DNA of 8,792 nucleotides from an uncultured Oscillospiraceae bacterium (GTDB lineage Bacteria; Bacillota; Clostridia; Oscillospirales; Oscillospiraceae): the NCBI GenBank assembly GCA_934546685.1, contig CAKTEB010000089.1, positions 1-8,792 of the forward strand, given 5' to 3'. The notes under the pieces are model-generated. The model saw only the letters and a program-made list of their open reading frames with translations, ran no database searches and was not told where the DNA came from. Position numbers and translations under genes: made by a program. Shown one piece after another: positions 1 to 5,597 of the stretch. Within the stretch, counting starts at the first letter, position 1; every line of letters begins with the position of its first letter.

Positions 1-241
1 GGCTCAGGTGAATGGTGATATCCGGGTAAATATGGTCAAGCTCCATGTAGAGCTCGGCAGGGGAGACAGTGATGCCCAGCTCCTCCCGGCATTCCCGGAT
101 CAGGGCCTGGGGCTTCGTTTCTCCCGGCTCCACCTTGCCGCCTACGAATTCCCACAGAAGGCCCCGTGCCTTGTGCGCCGGGCGCTGGCAGATCAGAAAT
201 CGGTGGCCGTCCCATATGAGGGCGGCTACCACCTCCGTCAT
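1..241 (-). CDS. Nudix hydrolase, MutT-like (3' part outside window)
   Basis: Only the first 80 codons are present; the gene continues past the left edge. The visible protein begins MTEVVAALIWDGHRFLICQR, the usual beta-strand start of a MutT-type Nudix domain. A complete 23-residue Nudix box lies at residues 35-57: G35, E41, then R49-E50 and E53-E54-x-G56-I57, so all the metal-binding and catalytic positions are intact. The WEFVGGKVEPGE context is typical of 8-oxo-dGTP diphosphatases and related (deoxy)nucleoside triphosphate pyrophosphatases, which clean oxidised nucleotides from the pool. Exact substrate cannot be told from the half seen. The ATG overlaps the gltX stop codon in an ATGA arrangement, so it is probably translated by coupling from the gltX message. 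The family call is firm; the specific substrate is inferred. Confidence 0.9.
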   Translation of the reverse strand, partial: MTEVVAALIWDGHRFLICQRPAHKARGLLWEFVGGKVEPGETKPQALIRECREELGITVSPAELYMELDHIYPDITIHLS

Positions 242-1740
242 GCCTGGGCCTCCAGCTTGGAAATGCCCAGATTCAGCCGGCGCAGGGTCTCCTCCCGGCC
301 CAGGATCAGCGCGATCTCAATGGCGCCGCCGGGGGTCACGGATTTGCCGGCCGCCGCAATGCGCAGGGGCCACATGACCTTGCCGATTTTAATGCCATCG
401 GCCTCGGCCAGGGCATAGAGCAGGTCATGGATGCCGTCATAGCTCCAATCGGAGAGGGCAGTCAGAGCCTCGGTCTCCTTTTTGAGGAGCTCCAGAGAGC
501 TCTCGGCGGTAAGCTTGTTTTTTTTGTTGGTATACAGGGCGATATCGTACTCCGGCAGTGCGTTAAAGAACGCAATCATCTCCGGGATCTCATCCAGACG
601 GTTCAGCCGGGTCTGGAGCAGAACGGGGATCTGGGCCTTGTCCACATTCTCGGCAGTGATGGCTTTGTCGATCCAGGGCTTGGCCGCGGCGGCGAAGTCC
701 TCGGGGATCATCTCCTTGAGATAGGTGCTGTTGAAGTAGTTGAGCTTCTCCATATCGAAGGCGGAGGGGGACTTGGAGATGCCGGAGATATCGAATGCCT
801 TGCAGAGCTCCTCCATGGTAAAGAACTCCTGCTCGGCAATGTCTCCGTGAGGGGCCCAGCCCAGCAGGGAGACATAGTTCTTGACGGCCTGGGACAGATA
901 GCCCTGCTTCAGAAGATCCTCGTAGGAGGGGTCCCCGTGGCGCTTGGACATCTTCCGGACACTGCCGGTCTCCGGATCGGTGATCATGACGCTGGCGCAG
1001 TGGACATAGGTGGGGATCTCCCAGCCGAAGGCCTCGTACAGGAGATTATACTTTGGGGTGGAGGACAGATACTCGCTGCCCCGGACCACATGGGTGATGC
1101 CCATGAGATGGTCGTCTACCACGTTGGCGAAGTTATAGGTGGGCAGACCGTCGGATTTCAGCAGCACCTGATCGTCCAGGTCGCTGTTGTCCACGGTGAT
1201 GTCGCCGTAGACCGCGTCGTGGAAGGTGGTCTGACCCTCGGGGATGGCCTGGCGGATCACATAGGGCACCCCGGCGTCCAGCTTCTCCTGGATCTCCTCC
1301 GGAGAGAGATGGCGGCAGTGGCCGTCGTATTTGGCGTTGGGATCCTGGGCATGGAGGGCCTCCAGCCGCTCCTCGGTGCAGAAGCAGCGATAAGCCGCGC
1401 CTTTTTCCACCAGCAGCTCCGCGTACTTCTTGTAGATCTCACGGCGCTCGGTCTGCACATAGGGGCCCACGGGGCCGCCCACGTCCGGGCCCTCGTCGTA
1501 ATCGAGGCCGCAGTCCGCCATCGTCCGCTTGATCACGGCCACCGCGTCCTCCACCTTCCGCTTCTGGTCAGTGTCCTCAATGCGCAGAATGAAATCGCCG
1601 CCAGCGTGCCGGGCGATAAAATAGGTGTAGAGGGCAGTACGCAGATTGCCAACGTGCATGTATCCCGTGGGGCTGGGGGCAAAGCGGGTGCGCACCCGTC
1701 CGTGGGGGATCCGCGCCTCCATTTCCTCAAAATAATTCAT
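238..1740 (-). CDS. gltX: Glutamyl-tRNA synthetase
   Basis: Encodes a 500-residue class I aminoacyl-tRNA synthetase that loads glutamate onto tRNA-Glu (possibly also tRNA-Gln in bacteria that use the amidotransferase route). The catalytic core opens with RFAPSPTGYMHVGNLRTA (residues 19-36, HVGN being the HIGH-type signature), followed by EDTD at 55-58. The second ATP signature is KMSKRHG at 263-269. A probable zinc site, C119-x-C121 and C142-x-H144, matches the spacing style of the E. coli enzyme. The length is normal for the family. The reading frame stays open 72 codons further upstream, but the ATG at 1740 is chosen because an AGGAGG sits 7 bases before it, the promoter lies inside the upstream extension, and family homology begins just after it. 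It is the first gene of a minus-strand unit with the Nudix gene, and diverges from trpS. Confidence 0.97.
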   Translation of the reverse strand: MNYFEEMEARIPHGRVRTRFAPSPTGYMHVGNLRTALYTYFIARHAGGDFILRIEDTDQKRKVEDAVAVIKRTMADCGLDYDEGPDVGGPVGPYVQTERREIYKKYAELLVEKGAAYRCFCTEERLEALHAQDPNAKYDGHCRHLSPEEIQEKLDAGVPYVIRQAIPEGQTTFHDAVYGDITVDNSDLDDQVLLKSDGLPTYNFANVVDDHLMGITHVVRGSEYLSSTPKYNLLYEAFGWEIPTYVHCASVMITDPETGSVRKMSKRHGDPSYEDLLKQGYLSQAVKNYVSLLGWAPHGDIAEQEFFTMEELCKAFDISGISKSPSAFDMEKLNYFNSTYLKEMIPEDFAAAAKPWIDKAITAENVDKAQIPVLLQTRLNRLDEIPEMIAFFNALPEYDIALYTNKKNKLTAESSLELLKKETEALTALSDWSYDGIHDLLYALAEADGIKIGKVMWPLRIAAAGKSVTPGGAIEIALILGREETLRRLNLGISKLEAQA

Positions 1741-1746
1741 GGTTGT

Positions 1747-1752
1747 ACCTCC
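1747..1752 (-). promoter_or_regulatory. Ribosome binding site of gltX
   Basis: The minus strand reads TAGGAGGTACAACC directly before the ATG at 1740. This perfect AGGAGG decides the gltX start against the longer open frame. Confidence 0.85.
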
Positions 1753-1780
1753 TAGATCGTCTCGTAATTCACTACACCTT

Positions 1781-1808
1781 ATTATATTTTCTGCGGCCAG
1801 GATGTCAA
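1781..1808 (-). promoter_or_regulatory. Sigma-A-type promoter of gltX
   Basis: On the minus strand TTGACA (1808-1803) and TATAAT (1786-1781) are separated by 16 bases; both hexamers are perfect consensus. Transcription should start near 1774, leaving a leader of only about 34 bases. That is too short for a T-box or another large riboswitch, so gltX is probably expressed constitutively and strongly. Confidence 0.85.
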
Positions 1809-1890
1809 GGAAAAAAGCGGAGCGGGCAGGGGATTCCGCATATTTTCCCGCCAGAATCCAATAAATATCCGGGAAAGATGCGTTTATGAA

Positions 1891-1919
1891 TTGAAAAACC
1901 ATACGACCTGTGGTAAAAT
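1891..1919 (+). promoter_or_regulatory. Extended -10 promoter of trpS
   Basis: TTGAAA (1891-1896), a 17-base spacer and TAAAAT (1914-1919), with TGG directly before the -10 giving an extended -10 (TGGTAAAAT). The predicted start is near 1926, which falls inside the hairpin at 1924-1941. Promoter quality is good; the exact start is inferred. Confidence 0.75.
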
Positions 1920-1923
1920 ACCT

Positions 1924-1945
1924 AAGCCTATACCTAGGCTTTTTT
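1924..1945 (+). promoter_or_regulatory. Hairpin with T-run ahead of trpS (attenuator or operator candidate)
   Basis: AAGCCTA (1924-1930) and TAGGCTT (1935-1941) form a perfect 7-bp stem around a TACC loop, followed by T's up to 1945. An outer TACC (1919-1922) can also pair with GGTA (1946-1949). It has the shape of a small intrinsic terminator, yet no plus-strand gene lies upstream within the window. It sits on the predicted trpS start site, so a role as protein-binding palindrome, 5'-end stem-loop or attenuator for a longer transcript are all possible. TGGTAAAAT occurs on both sides of it (1911-1919 and 1945-1953). Confidence 0.45.
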
Positions 1946-1985
1946 GGTAAAATCACCGACTGAAACGATAAAGAAGGTATCAGAT

Positions 1986-2984
1986 ATGGAAGAAAAAAAG
2001 ATACTCCTGTCCGGCATTCAGCCCAGCGGCGACCTGACCCTGGGCTCCTACCTGGGTGCCATTAAGAACTGGGCCGAGCTGGCCGAGCAGTTTGACTGCT
2101 ATTATTTCATGGCAGATATGCACACCATCACCGTCCGCCAGACCCCCGCGGATCTCCGGCGGCACACCCTGGAGCAGCTGGCCCAGTATATTGCCTGCGG
2201 CTTGGATCCCGAGAAGAACACGCTGTTTATCCAGAGCCATGTCCATCAGCACGCGGAGCTGGGATGGGTCCTCCAGTGCTACACCATGTTTGGCGAGTTG
2301 TCCAGAATGACACAGTTTAAGGATAAAAGCGCGAAAAACGCTGAAAATATCAACGGCGGCCTGTTTGCCTATCCGGCCCTGATGGCGGCGGATATCCTGC
2401 TCTACCGGCCCGACTTTGTGCCCGTGGGCGAGGATCAGAAGCAGCATGTGGAGCTGACCCGCGACGTGGCCAACCGCTTTAACGGCATCTACGGCGACGT
2501 GTTCAAGATCCCGGAGCCCTATATCCCCAAGGTGGGCGCGCGGGTCATGAGCCTCCAGACTCCCACCGCCAAGATGTCCAAGTCCGACAAGGATCCCAAT
2601 GGCTGCGTGTATCTGAAGGATGACAACGATACGGTCATGCGGAAGTTTAAGCGCGCCGTCACCGACAGCGAGACCTCCGTGCACTTTGACCGGGAGAATA
2701 AGCCCGGCGTATCCAACCTTATGGAGATCTACTCCGCCTGCACCGGCAAGACCTATGAGGAGATCGAGCGGGAGTTCGAGGGCAAGGGCTACGGTGAGTT
2801 CAAGCCCGCGGTAGGCGAGGCCGTGCTGTCCGTCACCGCTCCCATCCGGGACGAGGCCCAGCGGATCCTCAAGGATAAGGCATATCTGGAGAGCGTCTAC
2901 AAGGCGGGCGCGGAGAAGGCCTCCTATATTGCGGAAAAAACCCTGCGCAAGGTCTATAAGAAAATCGGCTTTGTCGCGCGCTGA
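1986..2984 (+). CDS. trpS: Tryptophanyl-tRNA synthetase
   Basis: A 332-residue class I synthetase that activates tryptophan and loads it onto tRNA-Trp; the length is normal for the bacterial enzyme. The N-terminal IQPSGDLTLGSYLGA (residues 11-25) contains the HIGH-equivalent TLGS; MADMHTIT (42-49) and GEDQKQHVELTRDVANRFN (148-166) are conserved active-site segments; KMSKS is at 196-200. The frame is open from 1944, but the ATG at 1986 is preferred because the family starts right there (KKILLSGIQPSG) and GAAGG lies about 9 bases upstream. It is the first gene of a plus-strand pair with the glycosyl-1-phosphate transferase, 14 bases apart. Unlike many Firmicute trpS genes there is no visible T-box in the 245-base upstream region. 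Confidence 0.97.
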   Translation: MEEKKILLSGIQPSGDLTLGSYLGAIKNWAELAEQFDCYYFMADMHTITVRQTPADLRRHTLEQLAQYIACGLDPEKNTLFIQSHVHQHAELGWVLQCYTMFGELSRMTQFKDKSAKNAENINGGLFAYPALMAADILLYRPDFVPVGEDQKQHVELTRDVANRFNGIYGDVFKIPEPYIPKVGARVMSLQTPTAKMSKSDKDPNGCVYLKDDNDTVMRKFKRAVTDSETSVHFDRENKPGVSNLMEIYSACTGKTYEEIEREFEGKGYGEFKPAVGEAVLSVTAPIRDEAQRILKDKAYLESVYKAGAEKASYIAEKTLRKVYKKIGFVAR

Positions 2985-2998
2985 GAAAGGATGGTCTC

Positions 2999-4207
2999 AT
3001 GACAACCCAACGGCAGCTGCTGACGGCGATCATCGCCATGGTGGCAGCTGCAGTGATTTCCTTTGTGCTGACCCCGGTGGTCAAGGCCCTGGCCCCTAAG
3101 CTGGGCTTTGTGGATATCCCCAAGGACGAGCGGCGGATGCACAAAAAACCGATCCCGACCATCGGCGGCGTGGCGATCTTCGTGGCCTTCGTGCTGGTGA
3201 GCCTCTGCGTCTGCCAGCTGTCAAGGCAGTTCCTGGGCATGCTGGCCGGCAGCCTGGTGATCGTCATTCTGGGCCTGGTGGACGATAAATACGACTTAAA
3301 CGCAAAGCTCAAATTTGTGGTGCAGATCCTGGCGGCGGCCATTCCGGTGTCCCAGGGGGTGGTGATCCATTATATCTCCCATCCCTTCGGCTTCCTGGGC
3401 ATCCCGTACCTGAACCTGGGCGTCATGGCCATTCCCGTGACCATTGTGTGGATCGTGGCCATTACCAACGCGGTGAACTTCATCGACGGCCTTGACGGCC
3501 TGTCCGTGGGCGTCTGCTCCATCAGCAGCCTGACCATGGCGGTGATCGCCCTGATCCTGGGCCAGGGCAGCGAGGCTGTGATCCTGGCGGTGCTGCTGGG
3601 CGCCTGCCTGGGCTTCCTGCCCTATAACTTCAACCCAGCGAAAATTTTCATGGGCGACACCGGCGCAACGTTTTTGGGCTTTATGCTCTCGTGCATGGCG
3701 GTGTCCGGGCTCTTTAAGCTCTACGCGGTGATCTCCTTTGTGGTGCCGATCCTGGTGCTGGGGGTGCCGCTGTTCGACATCTGCTTTGCCTGTATCCGGC
3801 GGATGTGGCACCATGTGTCCCCCATGCAGGCGGATCGGAGCCATATCCACCACCGGCTCATCGATTCCGGCTTCAATCAGCGCCAGAGCGTGCTGATCCT
3901 CTATGTGGTGGCATCTCTTATGGGCATCCTGGCGGTAAAGGTCACCACCAGCGGCGCGGGAAAAGCGCTGATGGTGCTGATCGCCGTGGTGGTGGTGGGG
4001 TGTGTGGCCCTGGCCATCCTCACCCGCAGCGATGAAAAGCACGCCGAGAAGCTGGAGGAGGAAAAGGAGGAGGCGGAGCGGAAGGCAGCCCAGGAGGCGG
4101 CTGACCGTGAAGAAGCCGATCCCGCAGAGGCAGCGGAGGCTGACGTAGCCTCTGAACCCAAAGAAACGCCCGCCTCCGGCGAGACCGAGGATCCAGCGGA
4201 AAAATAA
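2999..4207 (+). CDS. Polyprenyl-phosphate N-acetylhexosamine-1-phosphate transferase (WecA/TagO/MraY superfamily)
   Basis: A 402-residue, multi-pass membrane enzyme that moves a sugar-1-phosphate, most likely GlcNAc-1-phosphate, from its UDP carrier to undecaprenyl phosphate, the first step in making teichoic acids or other wall glycopolymers. Many hydrophobic segments are seen from residue 8 to about 342. Family signatures in order: D95-D96-K97, NFIDGLDGL at 160-168, FMGDTGATFLG at 217-227, and HIHHRL at 282-287; the last favours the WecA/TagO branch over MraY. After the last membrane segment comes a tail of about 60 residues (from ~343) rich in Glu, Ala and Lys and probably cytoplasmic. The ATG at 2999 has AAAGGA 7 bases upstream; an ATG at 2991 is out of frame and stops after three codons. 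It follows trpS by 14 bases. Polymer destination cannot be told; no other wall-polymer gene is adjacent. Confidence 0.93.
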   Translation: MTTQRQLLTAIIAMVAAAVISFVLTPVVKALAPKLGFVDIPKDERRMHKKPIPTIGGVAIFVAFVLVSLCVCQLSRQFLGMLAGSLVIVILGLVDDKYDLNAKLKFVVQILAAAIPVSQGVVIHYISHPFGFLGIPYLNLGVMAIPVTIVWIVAITNAVNFIDGLDGLSVGVCSISSLTMAVIALILGQGSEAVILAVLLGACLGFLPYNFNPAKIFMGDTGATFLGFMLSCMAVSGLFKLYAVISFVVPILVLGVPLFDICFACIRRMWHHVSPMQADRSHIHHRLIDSGFNQRQSVLILYVVASLMGILAVKVTTSGAGKALMVLIAVVVVGCVALAILTRSDEKHAEKLEEEKEEAERKAAQEAADREEADPAEAAEADVASEPKETPASGETEDPAEK

Positions 4208-4246
4208 TGCTCCGAGGCTCACGGCTCATGCCGGGAACCTCAGAGC
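4200..4246 (-). terminator. Intrinsic terminator of the three-gene minus-strand operon
   Basis: Arms at 4209-4217 and 4238-4246 pair over 9 positions with one mismatch, enclosing an inner CGGC/GCCG stem with a TCAT loop (4222-4233). On the minus strand the hairpin is followed by ATTATTTTT (4208-4200), a proper U-rich tract. On the plus strand no T-run follows, so it should act mainly on the minus-strand operon. It overlaps the stop codon of the last small gene, and its T-tract lies inside the end of the sugar-1-phosphate transferase gene. Confidence 0.7.
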
Positions 4247-4452
4247 AATAGATAGGCGAGGGCGCCGATCAGCGGCCACAGCCGTCGATCCTGGTCGTTT
4301 TTCAGCAGAAGCACCAGCAGGAGCACCAGCAGAATGTCCTCGCCCTCTAAGTGCTTCAGCCGGTCTGTAAGCCCATCCAGCAGTCCTGGAGACCGGGGCG
4401 GCACCGGAAGCAGGGCCTCCTCCGGACCGGAAAAATAGGGATTATAGATCAT
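4240..4452 (-). CDS. Small hypothetical protein with Leu-rich hydrophobic C-terminus
   Basis: Seventy residues, function not recognised. The first 35 or so residues are proline- and glycine-bearing (for example LLPVPPRSPGLLDGL) and look extended. They are followed by EDILLVLLLVLLL (38-50), a charged linker KNDQDRR (51-57) and a second hydrophobic stretch LWPLIGALAYLLL (58-70) that ends the protein. Each hydrophobic run is short for a normal membrane span, so a hairpin or a peripheral, membrane-attached or self-assembling peptide is possible. I recall a similar plan (Pro-rich leader, acidic residue, Leu block, charged linker, Leu block) in other clostridial small proteins, but cannot verify it here. 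Its ATG overlaps the stop of the preceding gene as ATGA; no clear ribosome site of its own is seen, so translation is probably coupled. Last gene of a three-gene operon. Confidence 0.7.
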   Translation of the reverse strand: MIYNPYFSGPEEALLPVPPRSPGLLDGLTDRLKHLEGEDILLVLLLVLLLKNDQDRRLWPLIGALAYLLL

Positions 4453-4823
4453 AGGCGCAGTTCTGTGAGGCCGGGAATGGTTCTGGCTGCCCGGAGAATG
4501 CCGTAGAGCTTTACGGCGCTGTCCAGCTTGGCCTGACGCTCCGGACGGAGCAGGGGCCTGAGAGCTGTCAAAAGGGCCGTGGTCTCATCGGGCTTTCCCA
4601 GCTCTGAGGCGGCCCGCATGAGCCCCTGGAGAGCTTCCGGGGGGATGGACGCGCTGGCGGGCGCGGCATCGGGTTTTGCTTCCTGCGTGTCGGCGTTCGG
4701 CTGAGGCTCCGAATCTCCCGAACCCGGCGGCGTGAGCCCCAAAGAAGCGGCCATACTCATGACCTGATCCATGGCGCCTGGCTGGCTCAAAAAGCCGGAC
4801 AGGGCCTCCTTGAGATCATCCAC
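4449..4823 (-). CDS. Hypothetical protein, helical, two-domain (middle gene of cassette)
   Basis: 124 residues, function not recognised. It starts with a GTG; a stop codon in the same frame lies two codons upstream, so no earlier start exists, and the next ATG would remove the N-terminal helix. Residues 1-29 form a likely helix with FLSQPGAMDQVMSMAASLG. Residues 31-60 are a Pro/Ala/Ser/Asp linker. Residues 61-117 are helical again and contain TALLTALRPLLRPERQAKLDSAVKLYGILRAAR, a basic amphipathic segment. No signal peptide or membrane span is seen, so it is probably cytoplasmic. The GTG start overlaps the end of the upstream gene by 8 bases and the stop overlaps the next start by 4, so the three products are likely made in step. 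The N-terminal motif resembles that of the first cassette protein. Confidence 0.75.
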   Translation of the reverse strand: MDDLKEALSGFLSQPGAMDQVMSMAASLGLTPPGSGDSEPQPNADTQEAKPDAAPASASIPPEALQGLMRAASELGKPDETTALLTALRPLLRPERQAKLDSAVKLYGILRAARTIPGLTELRL

Positions 4824-5046
4824 GGTTCATCGCCTGGGCCATGGATTGGAGCAATGCCTGAACCTCACGGTTCTGCAGCATAGGCTCCATGGCGGCCTTG
4901 GCCTTCTCCTCATTGCCGGACTTTAGGGCGCTGGCGGCCTGACGCATAGCGCTTCCGCCGTCCCGACTGAGAAGCTGCACCAGACGCTGGCCGTCGGGAC
5001 TTCCCAGCAGGGCCTCCAGGGCCCGCTTTGGATCCTGCTGATTCAT
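4816..5046 (-). CDS. Small hypothetical helical protein (first gene of cassette)
   Basis: 76 residues, function not recognised. It looks all-helical: RALEALLGSPDGQRLVQLLSRDGG (8-31), then an Ala/Lys-rich helix AMRQAASALKSGNEEKAKAAM (33-53) and a third helix NREVQALLQSMAQAM (58-73). No cysteines, signal peptide or membrane span. The ATG at 5046 has a strong GAGGAGGGG about 6-7 bases upstream, the only strong ribosome site in the operon, so it probably drives translation of all three genes. It is divergent from the phosphodiesterase gene at 5109. I have the impression that homologues sit beside similar small genes in other clostridia, but this is memory rather than evidence from the window. Confidence 0.75.
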   Translation of the reverse strand: MNQQDPKRALEALLGSPDGQRLVQLLSRDGGSAMRQAASALKSGNEEKAKAAMEPMLQNREVQALLQSMAQAMNRG

Positions 5047-5053
5047 ATTTAGA

Positions 5054-5062
5054 CCCCTCCTC
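5054..5062 (-). promoter_or_regulatory. Strong ribosome binding site of the small-protein operon
   Basis: The minus strand reads GAGAGGAGGGGTCTAAAT before the ATG at 5046. The GGAGG core is well placed and fixes the start of the first cassette gene. Confidence 0.75.
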
Positions 5063-5072
5063 TCTCGTTTTC

Positions 5073-5098
5073 AGTGTATGCAGGAGGGGACAGAAGGT
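5073..5098 (-). promoter_or_regulatory. Possible sporulation-sigma (sigma-E/K-like) promoter of the small-protein operon
   Basis: On the minus strand CATACACT (5080-5073) matches the sigma-E -10 consensus CATACAnT exactly. An AC lies 16 bases upstream (5098-5097), the spacing expected for sigma-K, but the downstream TA of sigma-K is TG here and no good ATA-type sigma-E -35 is seen. It would give a start about 20 bases before the first gene. No sigma-A promoter with two good hexamers is visible in this gap. Suggestive only. Confidence 0.3.
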
Positions 5099-5108
5099 GT
5101 ACTGCCTT

Positions 5109-5597
5109 ATGAAAATACTTGTTTTTTCAGATTCCCACGGCGTCCTCCGGTACATGGAGGAGGCGATTCGGCGGGAATGGCCGGATCAGGTGCTCCATCT
5201 GGGGGACTGTGTGCCGGACTTTGAGGCGTTAAAGGATGAATTCCCGGACATCCCCATGACCGGCGTTCCCGGCAACTGCGACTATGGCGCGGAGGGGCCG
5301 CTGACCCGGATCCTGATGCTGGAGGGACAGAAGGTATTTATGACCCACGGCCACCGATACGGCGTGAAGTCCGGCTATCTCCGGGCCGTCTATGCGGCCA
5401 GGGAGCAGGCGGCGGATGTGCTGCTGTTTGGACATACACACAGACCGGAGTGCTTCCAGGAGGGGCCCCTATGGGTGCTGAACCCCGGAGCCGCCGGAAC
5501 CGGAAGCTATGGAATCTTATATCTAGACCCACAGGGGGCTCAGTGCCGCCTTATGACCGTGGACGGAAAGGAACGTCACAATGCTGCTTACCATTGA
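5109..5597 (+). CDS. YfcE/MJ0936-family metallophosphoesterase
   Basis: A 162-residue single-domain calcineurin-like phosphoesterase that should hydrolyse phosphodiester bonds using two metal ions; the natural substrate in this family is largely unknown. Metal ligands are all present: D8 and H10 in FSDSHG, D33 in LGDC, N56 in GNCD, H80/H82 in MTHGH, and H109/H111 in FGHTH. The length is normal for the family and there is no signal peptide, so it acts in the cytoplasm. The frame is open from 5028, but the ATG at 5109 gives the usual family start MKILVFSDSHG; an in-frame GTG at 5097, better spaced from the AGGAGG at 5082-5087, would add only four residues and cannot be excluded. Its last 17 bases overlap coaX, suggesting a single transcript. 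No convincing plus-strand promoter was found in the 62-base gap from the divergent operon. Confidence 0.92.
   Translation: MKILVFSDSHGVLRYMEEAIRREWPDQVLHLGDCVPDFEALKDEFPDIPMTGVPGNCDYGAEGPLTRILMLEGQKVFMTHGHRYGVKSGYLRAVYAAREQAADVLLFGHTHRPECFQEGPLWVLNPGAAGTGSYGILYLDPQGAQCRLMTVDGKERHNAAYH

Noticed and set aside
427..1755. Long plus-strand open frame of 442 codons
   Set aside because: It lies antisense to gltX, whose protein is unmistakable; the composition (Gly/Val/Leu/His-rich, no motif) is that of a GC-rich shadow frame.
1831..1859. GGATTC...GAATCC inverted repeat upstream of the gltX promoter
   Set aside because: Only 6 bp with a 17-base gap and no extension; expected by chance at this length.
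1741..1956. 72-codon N-terminal extension of gltX
   Set aside because: Contains the gltX promoter and has no similarity to synthetases; a perfect AGGAGG precedes the ATG at 1740.
1980..2684. Minus-strand open frame of 234 codons
   Set aside because: Antisense to trpS; no ribosome site or domain.
3296..4222. Minus-strand open frame of 308 codons, His/Gly/Gln-rich
   Set aside because: Antisense to the sugar-1-phosphate transferase; no ribosome site or family motif, and the composition is explained by the hydrophobic codons of the opposite strand.
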